DNA from: Cristatella mucedo | Lineage: Eukaryota > Bryozoa > Phylactolaemata > Cristatellidae | Length of the DNA stretch: 64,000 nucleotides | Assembly: GCA_009760855.2 (NCBI GenBank) | Contig: WPIO01000116.1 | Span: 592,001-656,000, forward strand | Direction of reading: 5' to 3' | Shown: one piece after another, positions 24,535-35,205 of the stretch | Layout: each line of letters opens with the position of its first letter | How positions within the stretch are numbered: the first letter of the stretch is position 1 | Translations under genes and position numbers: made by a program | The notes under the pieces: model-generated | Told to the model about the DNA's origin: nothing | Seen by the model: the letters and a program-made list of their open reading frames with translations, nothing else | Databases searched by the model: none

Positions 24535-24732
24535 GTTGGTAGCTGGAGGTCTGGCATTGGCAAGAGTAGCAGCAGCTCAATTTGTCTGTGGCCACCGTCT
24601 GGCGTATTCGTTTCTCTCTTAGCATCCACTCAGCTCACCAGGACTGCAGGCATACATCAAGATATCAGGCAGCTGCCCGCGTTTCATCTCGCATTCAATA
24701 CCTCACTACCTACCCTGGGTCTGGGCCTAGCT

Positions 24733-24885
24733 GTAACGATGCTTGCTGCTCTTAACTGCCAAGGACGTGCGTTCGAATCGCAGAGAGGGCAATCCATCGT
24801 TGCCTGCTTCAAGCTGGAGCGATGGCCGTTAAGGGTTTTCTGCCACTGCATAAATTTGGCTGCTGAAGCAGCTAACCTTTGATTT
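24733..24885 (+). mobile_element. tRNA-derived SINE-like element (family S1)
   Basis: A B-box-like 'gtgcgttcgaatcgca' is followed by 'ggcaatccatcgttgcctgc', 'gatggccgttaagg' and a diverged end. Layout matches the copy at 53417-53580. Confidence 0.55.
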
Positions 24886-25114
24886 CACTGAAACTGCACT
24901 GCAGCCAGCTAATTTTCGGCTTGACCCCGTCGTCTGAGTCTGCTCGTAAAGATCCCGGGCTCCTATATATATACACTACACGCAGCTTTCAGACTCTGCG
25001 AAGCAGGATAAGGAGCAAAAAGATTGCCCAGGCGTGATCGCGGTGCTGCATCCCACGTGATGACCCTGAACTTGGCCAAAGTTGTGGCTAGCTTCGCATG
25101 CTTGCCTCTCTCAG

Positions 25115-25307
25115 AGCCTCCGAGGAACGTCCGAGTGATTGGCAGCGGAGACGGTGCCGAGGCGAGCATCTACCGCGTGCGATCTGAGGCACGCCTGCGC
25201 TGCTCAGCCACCGGTGACGACGACAGCGAGGCGCTCGTCTATTCCTGGTCCAAGGATGACGGGTCCGTGCTGCCTTCCAAGGTCACCGTCGACGGGGCCG
25301 TTCTTCG
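25115..25307 (+). CDS. Ig domain D3 (type A), first half (exon)
   Basis: The acceptor is 'gcctctctcag' (phase 1) and the donor 'CTTCG|gtgagt' (phase 2). It reads 'PPRNVRVIGSGDG', 'ARLRCSATG', 'YSWSKDDGSVLPSKVTV' and ends 'DGAVLR'. This is the first type A domain in the window. Confidence 0.88.
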
Positions 25308-25914
25308 GTGAGTCTTGGGGAGTGCTGCAACCGTGCTGAGAATTCTCAGTTGCCGCATGGATTCTGTGAACCGAGTTGGCTGCAGGCTCCTCCCTCCCCA
25401 CTCCCCCTTGTGTGCTGCACATTCTGTGAGGAATTCGTTAAGTGTCCGACCAAGCGCTTGACAGGGACTTTGAAACTCCCAAGAGATAGCTTATTTCGCA
25501 CTCCGAAGAGCTTGTTTCGCCTAGCTTTCAGTGCACTGTCCTTTGTTTTTGGCTAGCCAGTCTTGCAAGCCTGGTCTGCCTTATGGCTACTGGGCCCGAG
25601 TGGACGAATGGTGTGCCCTGCTCGATCAGTTGGCTAGGCCGCCACTCACTGCTGGCGTACTTTGAGAGGGAAAGCAGCACCCGACACGGATTGCTGCTGT
25701 AAGATTAAGGTCGACCACTCATGGCAGTACAGCCTAGCTAAGCGAAAATGCTAGTGCCGCTGATGGAGGAGAGCTCCTCTCAGCTCCTTTTTGCTCTTCC
25801 CTGTTTGCTTGCAAGGAGTGCCTTAGTTACCTCCCCATGCATGCACGATCACTATTTTTGATCTTCGAGTTATTACTACTGAGGTCTACTTGAAATGGCT
25901 GTTTATATCGGTTG

Positions 25915-25916
<2 letters not shown>

Positions 25917-25959
<43 letters not shown>
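25917..25959. repeat. (TA)n with short (CA)n end
   Basis: About 17 TA units then CACACA. Confidence 0.95.
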
Positions 25960-26596
25960 TTCATAACTCCTGAATTATAAAGGCTAGTAACAAATTAAGC
26001 ATTGATTGTATAACAGGGGCAGCATAGAAACCAAAGCTGTGTAATAGGTGTCGGTTGGTCTCCAGAAGTTGGCGTGCACGTTCTGCAAGTTTCACCTCTC
26101 AGCCACTGAGCCGTACGAGAGTTAGCGTCTTCCATGGCCACTGTTGAATGCCGGCCCCAATGGCCTTGGCGTTGTAGAGAGACTTCTCGATGCTATGGAT
26201 ATTAACTTGCTATGTTAAGTTATGGTCACTGTTCATCATTGCATATGCGAGAGCTTACAGTCATGCTGAGCGACCCGACTTCTGACCAGACACCCGGAAC
26301 GTTGAGAGCTGACCGGTTGTATCGGTTTGATGCTGTTGCTCACTTCTTTCGTGTTTCATCTGGTGTTCGGCAATTGGTGAGGTGGTGAGATTTTAGCATC
26401 ATTTGTCGGAGGTGTGGTTTCTTCGCTGTACATGACATATCTCGCATTCTCTTTAGAGCTGGAGTATCCCAACCGAGCAATTACAAGCATTTTGATGCAC
26501 ATACATTACTTTTAGCATCACCTACATTGTAATATGCTAGGTCTGTTATTCAGTCTGGAAGGTAGGCACAGTCACCGATGTCACATTACACAGAGT

Positions 26597-26653
<57 letters not shown>

Positions 26654-26655
26654 AT
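26597..26655. repeat. (TA)n microsatellite
   Basis: About 29 TA units with one CA interruption. It abuts the 3' tail of a LINE family 2 copy. Confidence 0.95.
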
Positions 26656-26657
26656 GT

Positions 26658-27205
26658 AATGTATCTCCGTCAGTAACTCCGCAAAGTCATAAAGACCATG
26701 TGGGTGTTACGCAGGAGAGTTTTGTATAGCGCACTCACAGCCTAAGCGGCTTTCGGTATGCATTCGGTAGCCAACAGACTTCGTCTCACGCAACAAAGAG
26801 AAAGTGGGAAGCATAGCAGAGTCAGGAGAGCAGTTGAGGTAGTGAGTGGCATGGAAGTAGCAGCTCAGGACCGCTGAAAAGACTGAGCCATGGTCCGCAG
26901 CAGGAGAGTAGTTGTCGTTGCGTAAGAATTGTGGAAGCGAGTTCCACAGTCTAGGACCTGCAGAGCTAAAGCTTCTGTCGCCAACTGTCTTGAAGTGGAG
27001 GAACGGGACAGCTAATTTATTGTCCACACAGGACCTGAGGGCGCGAACAGGCTGAAACTGATGCAGCAGTTCAGCTAGGTATGAAGGAGCCAAGCCGTGG
27101 CGGGCCTTGTCGGTCAGCGTAAGAACTTTGTACTGTATCCTTTGCTCAACCGGCAACCATCCTAGCTCTTCCAGCAAAGGTGACACGTGCTCAAACCGCT
27201 ATATA
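26658..27205 (-). mobile_element. LINE family 2, 5'-truncated
   Basis: The reversed tail 'taatgtaatgtatctccg' is followed by an open reading frame (27186-26707) with '[18 protein letters not shown]', 'ALRSCVDNKLAVPFL' and 'GDRSFSSAGPRLWNSLPQFL'. That is the conserved C-terminal segment of L2/CR1-like ORF2. The RT catalytic part is absent. Confidence 0.8.
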
Positions 27206-27274
27206 TATACATGTTGCACTAGTATATATATAATGATATATTATATATATATATATATATCATTAATTTGTATG

Positions 27275-27385
27275 GCACCCTCAGATAACTAGATCTCTAT
27301 TCAGGCGCTTCACATATGCCTCAGGGCTCGAGCCCACGACCTCAGCCAGACCTTGGTCGGGGCAAGCACCCTAACCACAGTAAAA
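27275..27385 (-). mobile_element. SINE-like element S2 (L2-like tail), reversed
   Basis: On the minus strand it reads 'ggttagggtgcttgccccg', 'gaggtcgtgggctcgagccc', then 'gtgaagcgcctgaatagaga' and 'tctgagggtgcc', followed by an AT tail. It has a tRNA-like head and an L2-like end. Confidence 0.65.
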
Positions 27386-28822
27386 ACAGGTTTCTGTTGC
27401 ACAAAGTGAGAAATGGCACTTCTAGTGCCTAGGCCAGATGAATTGGCTCATTGGAAAGCTGTCAGAGCAAGCATGTTTGACTGGAAGTCGTGATGCACCT
27501 GCCTTTGGCAAGCGATGGCCATGCATAAATATAATCTGCCCGTGATTTTAGGTAGGGGCTTCTGGTATAGTTAATAATATTAATTTAAAGATGGTCAGGG
27601 CTTCCCATGAATTCCATAAATTGCAACCTGTTGTTCATTGCAATGATTTGATACAATTAGAGATATGCCCGTTTTATAAGAAAATGATTAAATGCAATTC
27701 CAAATACGTTGTAATTCGTCTTCCTATGCAGATTTCCCCCCATTTAATGCCAAGCTCAAAGCTTGGCAGTCAGAGGACCGGGCTCACTGGGTGAGTGGAC
27801 ATGCAGGCCCACCTTCCAAAACAAACTTGAAGTTTTCCGTGATATTCTAGGGATACCGGCTAATTTCCAACCTGTGGTTTTCTCCTGCCATTTTATGGAT
27901 CGGCGAGTGTTCTCAGTCATGAACTGGGAAAAAAAGGAACAAGGCAAGCAGAATGTAAGTGCAAATACTGCGGACAACAGCGAGACAAAAAGAACAACAA
28001 AGGTAGCCGCCACTCGGTGCCGAACTGCCAAAAAGCTCAAAAGGAATGTCAACTGCGACGAACCCTATTAGTAATTTTCAATAATTTAGTATCTGGTTAA
28101 GTTCTAGTTAGTAATCTAGTAACATTTGGTCTTTCGTGCTATTTTGATCGTGGTCTAAACGTCGTAGGCAGACACTGAAGATAAAAAAGAAGTCCAGGAG
28201 CTTCGTGCTATCGAAGCTCAGACGTTGCCTCACGTATGGCTAGGTAAAAACACTTAGAGACTGAATGTAAGATTCGAGCAGGTTCGACGATGGTATGGTC
28301 TTGGTATGTCCTTGCCCGGCAGTCGGCCGGGCTCAACAGCATGGCTAAGCTTACCCCTAGTTCAGTGAGCACTTATGGCCCAACTGTAATATAACAGTGA
28401 AATTTTTCATAGTCAATGACGTAAGGGCCATGTTAAGCTAGTTTCATATAAATCTGCATTTCAGATCAATCGAATGCAAGTAGTTGCTAGCATCATTATT
28501 TATATATCGATTTATTCCTTAACCTAGTGTCATGCCAGTGATTAGCCGCGGTGAAGAGCTCTAAAGTCAGCAACTTGCAGAATGTTTCTTTTTCTGAGCA
28601 TGGCATTTAAATCATGATCATAACAGTACGAAAGACCAAAAATTACTGCCATTTTACTCGAGATCTGGCACCCAATTGAAAGCATCCTTATCGAGTGGAC
28701 TGGTGTGAGTTCCGGCTGGGAAGTCAGGTTTCAGGCTGCCACCTATTGATCTTATATTAGCAAATAGCGTTTGGGTAAGATTTAAGAAATAACTGCAGTA
28801 ACAAAAGCTCGTATCGTTGTAG

Positions 28823-28920
28823 CATTCCCGATCTACATTTCTCTGATGTGGGCATTTATCTTTGTACTGTGACGAACACATATGGCACAGGTCAGGCGCA
28901 AGGAGGCGTGACCATACGAG
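28823..28920 (+). CDS. Ig domain D3 (type A), second half (exon)
   Basis: The acceptor is 'gtatcgttgtag' (phase 2) and the donor 'CGAG|gtatgc' (phase 1), 98 nt. It reads 'IPDLHFSDVGIYLCTVTNTY' then 'GTGQAQGGVTIRG'. Confidence 0.85.
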
Positions 28921-29010
28921 GTATGCAAACAATCTGATTTCTGCTTGGCCCCACTCTCTGTGAACTGGACCGATGTTTGTCTGAAATTCCATGCTTTCTT
29001 TGCATTTCAG

Positions 29011-29188
29011 GGCCACCCGTCGACGTGCCTCTGCCAAATCCAAAGTCTGTGTCGATACGAGTTGGAGTTGACATTCGACTAAGCTGCAGCTTGCCTGCAG
29101 GAGCTGATCGCATTGAGTGGTTGCGCGCAAACAACAAAGCACTACCAGCATCCGCCAATGTCGATCAGCAAACGGGGCAGATTATGAT
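29011..29188 (+). CDS. Ig domain D4 (type B), first half (exon)
   Basis: The acceptor is 'ctttgcatttcag' (phase 1) and the donor 'ATGAT|gtaagg' (phase 2). It reads 'PPVDVPLP', 'IRLSCSLPAGADRIEWLRAN' then 'KALPASANVDQQTGQIM'. This is the first type B domain, with Cys 14 residues before Trp. Confidence 0.88.
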
Positions 29189-29914
29189 GTAAGGTGCTGC
29201 TTGATGCCACGTGTCGTCAATCTGTGCCTGTTATGCGCTCGCGGCATGCCACATTGTTTTGTTGCCGTTGTTACGAATAAGTCTAGCAGGTTCGGAAATA
29301 GCCTGCTGCACACTGCACGGCTCAAGAAGTATATACTAGACCTGGCAGTCACCTGATCGATTCTGGTAGATCTAGCACCTCAAAGCATGGTTAACAAACG
29401 ACTCTCGTTAAAGCTACTTCAATTCTTACCTCTCTCACTGAGTTGCAAACTGGAAAGGAGCAAATGAAAGGAGCAGCAGAACCGGTGTGGCTGCCCAGTA
29501 TGCATTTTTCTATTTCACTTGCAGTGGCAATATATAGAGCTGCGATCTGCAAGAGTCGAACTCACCACCGTGAAGTGGAAGGGCCTTACCCCAAGGCTAA
29601 GATCCCGGAACCTTCGCTAATTGTATCGTTCGCAATGTTTACAGATCTAAGCCTGCATATTATGCCTCATATCGTTCCTAATAATCATTATTCAGATACT
29701 TCTAGTTAAGTTGTGAAATAAATACAGATTGTCCGCTCTCTGCATTTCAATTCGCATGGGCTTGGCTTGTGCTGTCACTTGAGTGCCAAGTGCTTCAGCC
29801 GAGGGGGCCAGTGCTGGGTGACAGGTCGAGGCCTCAGCTATCAGCCAGATCTAGCCTAGCGGTACCAATGCGACGAGTCAACTCACGTGTTTTTTCGCGT
29901 TTTCGCATTTGCAG

Positions 29915-30018
29915 CATCAGGAACGTTCAGCCAGATGATGCTGGCATCTACTTCTGCAGAGGCATCAACCGTCAGGGCGCTGGTCCGACAGCTGAAGTGG
30001 CAGTCACTGTTACCGGTG
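29915..30018 (+). CDS. Ig domain D4 (type B), second half (exon)
   Basis: The acceptor is 'cgcatttgcag' (phase 2) and the donor 'GGTG|gtacgg' (phase 1), 104 nt. It reads 'IRNVQPDDAGIYFCRGINRQ' then 'GAGPTAEVAVTVTG'. Confidence 0.88.
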
Positions 30019-30397
30019 GTACGGTGCAGCGCACGGCGCAGCCAGCAGTGCTGAGCTGCTCGTTTTGATTCGCTCTCATTCCTTTCCTTTGACCTCGTGA
30101 TGCATTGCTGCATCAGCTGCTAGGTGGGCTATCGAGGACTTCGATTCGTGAGACGCACTTTCAAAGCTCATACTCCAATGACGGCTAATTGACTGATGAG
30201 GGCTGCTATTTTACGAAAAGCCCTCGAATAAGGTTATTACCACCGATTACCCCCAGTTGCTCTCCAACTCATAAATCTCACGGGTACTACAATTTAGCAA
30301 GCAGGGTAGGGATTAGGATAGCAATTCGTAGGCAATCCTATGAGTCAACGTTAGAAAATCGCTTCATAATGCACGAAGCATTTGTTTTAATGCTTAA

Positions 30398-30762
30398 TAA
30401 TATAAATAGTAATGCACTTGATAAAGTGCCCTCAGATAACTCAATCTCTCTCTAGGCGCTTTACATTTGCTGCAAAGGGCAAATGCAATTGAATGGTCAG
30501 TAATATCATGCTTGATAAACAAACAAAATGAATAACATGGTTATGAGTGACATGCACAGGGTCAGCATGCAAATGTGGTTAGTGGCAGCATGCACAGTGT
30601 CAGCACGTGTAAGGACATGAAGGACGAATCACAGGAACCCACTAAATGCTGTCCTAAATAGGTGTGTTTTTAAGTTCTTTTTAGATGTGGTCAGGTCAAG
30701 GGATGTTCTGACGCAGGTCGGGAGGGAGTTCCAAAATGCTTGTAGAAATCGAGAGCCAGTCG
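30398..30762 (-). mobile_element. L2-family LINE, 5'-truncated
   Basis: 'gcacttgataaagtgccctc', 'ctaggcgctttacatttgct', the 3' UTR, then the end of ORF2 ('ccactaaatgctgtcctaaa') in reverse orientation. Confidence 0.85.
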
Positions 30763-31794
30763 TACGGTAGCCATAAGGATGGCCTGGGTAGATACGTTTG
30801 CCCTCGAGTGCCGAATATGTTAAATAAAGTAAGCACAGCTAATTCTGAATATACATGGCACGTGCACTTTATGTACCTAAATAGATGTCCAGCTAATCTA
30901 GTAACTGGCGTTGATTAATGGGAAAATTGCTTGCTTTTGTATAATCATGAATCAGGTTTAATTTCATTTGCAAATCAAATTTTAATCTGTAAAATTATAG
31001 AAATCAATTTGAAATAGTTTTGTTTGCTCCTAAAAGCAATCTTTTACATCAATAAACGACTGCAATACTGCCTGATAGTTGGGCAGGCTCAACAGCCAGG
31101 TCAGGCCACTCAGCAGTGGGCACACATACATGCCGTCCAAAGTCACTACTCTAGAGTTTTCCATGAGTTTCCACGGTTATTGGCATGCATATTAAATATA
31201 ATACACGATACTGTAAAACATATAAAATTGGGAGTCTCATGTAATGCGATGTCCAATGAAATGCGCATCTGCTAGTTATTCTCTTTACCACTAGGATGGC
31301 TACAGTACTTCATTCCTTGGCTATGTGAAGAGAGCAGCTAACTAATGATGAACAGCTGCTGATAGAAACCGGCCAAATAAGCAAAAGAATAATCTAAGGC
31401 AAAGCGTTTTGCTGTTTCAGTGCTATAAGACTAAGCTGTTTATCACGCTAGGAGATTTTTTATAGTGGGGGCTTTATAGGTAATCTGGCGCATACATGAA
31501 AGTTTGTCTGTAACCGTTTGCTTTATCAAGCGAGGCGATTACTGTGTGTAGTGGATGCAATCGGTACGATCAATTAGTTCGCTACAGTCGAGGTAAATGT
31601 GTGCTTTTGACAATTTCAGATGTGTTCTAGGTCTGATTCTTGTAATAACTAATGCTCCCCTGCCTATCAATCGATGCCACAGCCAAGCGAAACATTGTAG
31701 GGTTTCATTTGAATGCAGATGGCACTGGTGTGTTTGTGCTTTGAGCCTTCCCTGGCTTCCATAATGTCAAATCCTCCATCTCTCTTGCTGTATC

Positions 31795-32345
31795 TATTGC
31801 TGACGTTACCATTCAAATGGTGGCAATCTTTCTCAAATTAATGTTGATAAAAACAACTTATTATTTATGGGCAAATTAGGTGTTTAGAAATTGAAAAAGC
31901 CTAACACTCAAAACTTGCTCGGTCATAAATTTTTTAAATCTCAAATTGGGCTTGGTCAGGACATCATCAGTTGTGTGCAATCTGGGAGCCCAGTTCTAAA
32001 ACTACAACACACTAGATGACCATGCCAGTCGCACAGATAAGTATTCCTACGTTATCTGTTGGTCTCAGTGAAGCGAGAAATAATACCCCGATGCTATTTT
32101 TCAAATTTAGCTAGGATTGTTAAGTTGCACACTCAAAAGCTACTGAGGCTTTCAGAATAAATAGTGTAGCCAAAAGACTGCATCGTACATAACAAAGAGT
32201 GTGAGACATGGAGCTGCATCAGATGGTTACGCTTGTTGCGACTACTCATTCTGTCCTGCTTCCTTTGTAGCAAATGTAAAGTACCTAGAAAAAGATTGAG
32301 CTCTATGGGGGCTCTATCACAAATGTATTTTTATTTTTATTGTTA
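31795..32345 (+). mobile_element. Decayed L2-family LINE, plus orientation
   Basis: 'tttatgggcaaattaggtgt' resembles the 'LLVMGKPSV' region of better copies. It ends with 'tttgtagcaaatgtaaagta', 'agattgagctctatgg' and a TTTTA tail. Its last part (from about 32160) is duplicated at 36748-36915. Confidence 0.7.
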
Positions 32346-33518
32346 TATTAACCATATTATAACGTGTACCGTCAGTGTAAGTTGGGTTTCATTGTCTTGT
32401 GGCTTTTGAAAATAGGCTGGCATCCAGATTTGAATGCCTGCAAGGAAGGCAACGAGCCAGGCAGTCTTCCAATGGTATAAATGACAGTACGAGCCTGTAT
32501 TGTAGGGATAGAAATGGTAGCCCATGCCTCTGGGCCTTATTTATTTTCATATGGGGCACCGTATAAAAAGAGAGCATCAGAAGGCCAAGAAAGAACCGTT
32601 TCGGTATTCCACAGATGACTGGTGTGCCGGATGAGGCCACCACACGTCACCGAACTGGCTCATTAGGACTATGATGGTTCAAACCACCCCAGAGCCTTAG
32701 CAGCTGTCAAGACCGACCGTTTTCTCATTCAATTGTGAAATTCTTCATTATCTAGCACCCGCTGACCCACCAACATACTTCTTTCTCATGATTTGCATTT
32801 TAGCACCTGCTTTCCTGACTCAAATACTTTAGCTGCATCCATAGCCAATCAAAAATCGTTTGGAGACTTGTGTTTACTCTGTTAGCTACCAAAGCCTCGA
32901 AATAACGATCGATGAGATTTAAAAAAAAGTACAAACTTCCCTTTTCCAAAGCCTTGAAATCGCTACCAATGACATTTAAAAAAGGATCAACTTCCATGCT
33001 CTGCCCATTTGAAATCGCTCAAATGAAGGCTGAATTGTTTCAGCTAGTTAAACTGGTTCTTTTCCAGCATATATGATGTGCCAAGATGGACATTTAGTTA
33101 AGGCTCTTCCATTGCTAAACCATTGAGGCTGTTAAATCAGCTAGTTTGATAAAAGTGTGTAATAATATTTGCATAACCATTAGTATATAAAATATCAGCC
33201 AAGGCATAATTCGCATAGTTCTTTGATACAATCAGCTCTAACACTTAGGAGTAATTCGGCTAAGGAGTAACTCAGCAGTTATTTTTAGTATACTTCCCAG
33301 GCTTCAGCGGCTGCATCTGTTCCTAATCTTATCCTTTTTTATTATGGTGTATACATTTTCTTGCCGTACCAGCTGAGTCAAACACACAAGTCAACCAATT
33401 GACAATACCGTGATGCTAATAGTGTGATTCTTGTGAGCAGCTAGTCACCTGCATTCGTCAACATTTACAAGTTGGGATTCTGGAGTTAACTTTCTGTATT
33501 ACGAGCCGATATTTTCAG

Positions 33519-33538
33519 AGCCTCCTACCGACGTGTGA
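33519..33538 (+). pseudogene. Relic start of a type A Ig exon, stop after 5-6 codons
   Basis: 'gatattttcag' followed by sequence that would read 'EPPTDV' then TGA. It mimics the start of a type A first-half exon (compare 'GPPTDVRVIGNGEG' at 48776) about 98 bp before the real D5 acceptor. It is repeated at 38235 in copy 2. Confidence 0.6.
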
Positions 33539-33616
33539 CCCGCCCGTGAGCAAGCAGTTGCAGATCTAGACCAGCCTTAAAAGCCTTGCTTCTAAGGTTG
33601 CTTTTTTAATTTTCAG

Positions 33617-33803
33617 ATCCTCCTACCGGCATACGTATAGTTGGAAATGGGGATGGAAATGAGAAGAACAACTATAACGTCGGATCCGAGGCGACCCTGA
33701 GATGCGAGGCTGCACCCAACACTGGAGATCTGACGTTCCTCTGGTCTAAAGATGGTGCTGCCAGGCTGCCGTCCAAGATCGTCGTTCGAGAAAATATTCT
33801 TAG
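33617..33803 (+). CDS. Ig domain D5 (type A), first half (exon)
   Basis: The acceptor is 'ttttttaattttcag' (phase 1) and the donor 'CTTAG|gtaggg' (phase 2). It reads 'PPTGIRIVGNGDGNEKNNYN', 'EATLRCEAA', 'FLWSKDGAARLPSKIVV' and ends 'NILR'. It differs from D7 and D9 by 'IRI' for 'IRV' and has a GTAGGG donor where those have GTGGGG. Confidence 0.9.
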
Positions 33804-33906
33804 GTAGGGTGAATGTATGCCGGCGTGCCTTGATGCTTGCTCAATGTGATTCAGCTGGTAATGCAGATTGCTCACATCGCACGTCTGTCTCTGGCTTTAT
33901 TATCAG

Positions 33907-34004
33907 GATCCCAGACGTGCGACCAGAGGATGCGGCCACGTATGCTTGCGTCGCCCGGAATCCTTTCGGCGAAGTGAGGGCAACGGCAAGGATCAACGCC
34001 CGAG
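33907..34004 (+). CDS. Ig domain D5 (type A), second half (exon)
   Basis: The acceptor is 'ctttattatcag' (phase 2) and the donor 'CGAG|gtaggt' (phase 1), 98 nt. It reads 'IPDVRPEDAATYACVARNPF' then 'GEVRATARINARG'. Confidence 0.9.
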
Positions 34005-34169
34005 GTAGGTCATGATCCTCGCCAGCTACAGAACACCTCGCTGGCTCATTTTTTCGCTAACAGCTTACAACCTATCGGCCCATCGGTAGCTGCATCGGCA
34101 CTTCAACCGATATTGGCTATCCTTCGGATGTTTCCCATGTATCTTGTCATCCCGACCCGTCTTTCATCA

Positions 34170-34375
34170 TCGCTATGCAATTTAATGTAACATGTCTCCA
34201 TCTGTAACTCCACAATGCTACAACAACTCTGTTTTGTTCTAGACAGGAGAGTTTTGTATACCACGGACACAGCCACAGCGGCTTTCATTAGAAATTCGAT
34301 AGCCAGGATCCGCAGTTTCCTGCAATAAAGAGAAAGTGAAAAGCATAGCTGAGTCAGGAGAGCAGTTAATGCTGT
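34170..34375 (-). mobile_element. LINE family 2 3' fragment in D5-D6 intron
   Basis: 'taatgtaacatgtctccatc', 'tgtaactccac', 'gagagttttgtata' and 'gagaaagtgaaaagcatagc' reversed. The same insertion is at 42165-42366 in copy 3 but is not seen in copy 2. Confidence 0.75.
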
Positions 34376-34576
34376 TTGCAGTGACGTTTTGTTCATGCCC
34401 CCAGGGCATAGCTGTCGTTGTATGCCTTTAAATGAGCAAGCGATTGTTGCTAAGCAATACGAATTCGCATAGTTGTCTCTGTCTCTCACTGTTTCTGCAT
34501 CGCCCCCTTGCTTAAATGTCAACCCGGAGTGTGGAAGTTTTCCTCCGTAAAGCAATGTTGGGCTGGTTGGTTGCAG

Positions 34577-34753
34577 AGGCTCCTCGGCCGCCAGTGGTCG
34601 ACCCACCGACAACGACCAGCCGGCCGGGCGTCACTGTCCAGCTTCGCTGCCCACTACCACCTGGTGGCTTACGCATCGAGTGGCGTCGGGATGGTGAACA
34701 GCAGATTCCATCATCGGCCACACATTTTCGCAGCCGACAGCTGAGATGCTGAC
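34577..34753 (+). pseudogene. Ig domain D6 (type B), first half, frameshifted
   Basis: The acceptor is 'ctggttggttgcag' and the donor 'GAC|gtaagt'. It reads 'APRPPVVDPPTTTSRPGVTV', 'RCPLPPGGLRIEWRRDGEQQ' then 'IPSSAT', and there departs from D8 and D10. This copy has 'ggccacacattttcg' where the others have 'ggccacattttcg', a 2-bp CA insertion. The exon is 177 nt instead of 175. The shifted frame runs into TGA at 34748-34750, before the donor. Either the allele is broken, the exon pair is skipped (phase 1 on both sides allows it), or the assembly is wrong here. Confidence 0.85.
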
Positions 34754-34885
34754 GTAAGTTTTCGACCTGTTGGTTTGCCGAGATGCCCTGATAAAGCACG
34801 ATGATCTGAAGGTTTTTGTCATTTAGCAACTGCAGCTGCACTGTGCAGGCAAAGGATGGCATGTGCCTCTGCTGAATCGTTTCAG

Positions 34886-34989
34886 AATTCGCGACGTTCG
34901 ACCTGAGGACAGTGGAGTATACTATTGTCGCGCAGTCAATGAGGCTGGACCTAGCCCATGGGTGAACATTAATGTAATCGTGATAGGCG
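34886..34989 (+). CDS. Ig domain D6 (type B), second half (exon)
   Basis: The acceptor is 'ctgaatcgtttcag' (phase 2) and the donor 'GGCG|gtaggt' (phase 1), 104 nt. It reads 'IRDVRPEDSGVYYCRAVNEA' then 'GPSPWVNINVIVIG'. It is intact itself but sits after the frameshifted first half. Confidence 0.8.
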
Positions 34990-35205
34990 GTAGGTGTGAG
35001 CACTAAGCCCTCGAAGTCACAGAACCCAAGCAGTGTGTGGCCAGGCAAATAGCTTGTGGTGCTGAAACTTGGCACTGCATCTCGGCTAAATCGACAGTTC
35101 TAAGCAGTTTAGGGAAATCAGAACATACTAAGACTCACTTGACGTACTTGCTTGGAGTAGAGCTTGCATGCCTTAGCTGGCAGCTGCATCTGTTTCGGAT
35201 CTAAT

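Larger units (their letters stand above)
25308..28822. other. Intron inside D3
   Basis: It contains TA microsatellites (25917-25952, 26597-26655), a LINE family 2 insertion (26658-27205), a reversed SINE S2 (27275-27385) and unassigned sequence. A 100-codon frame open on both strands near 27760-28070 has no recognisable domain. Confidence 0.5.

Noticed and set aside
27756-28071. About 100-codon frames open on both strands
   Set aside because: No recognisable domain, no consensus splice sites considered convincing, and no link to the Ig reading frame.
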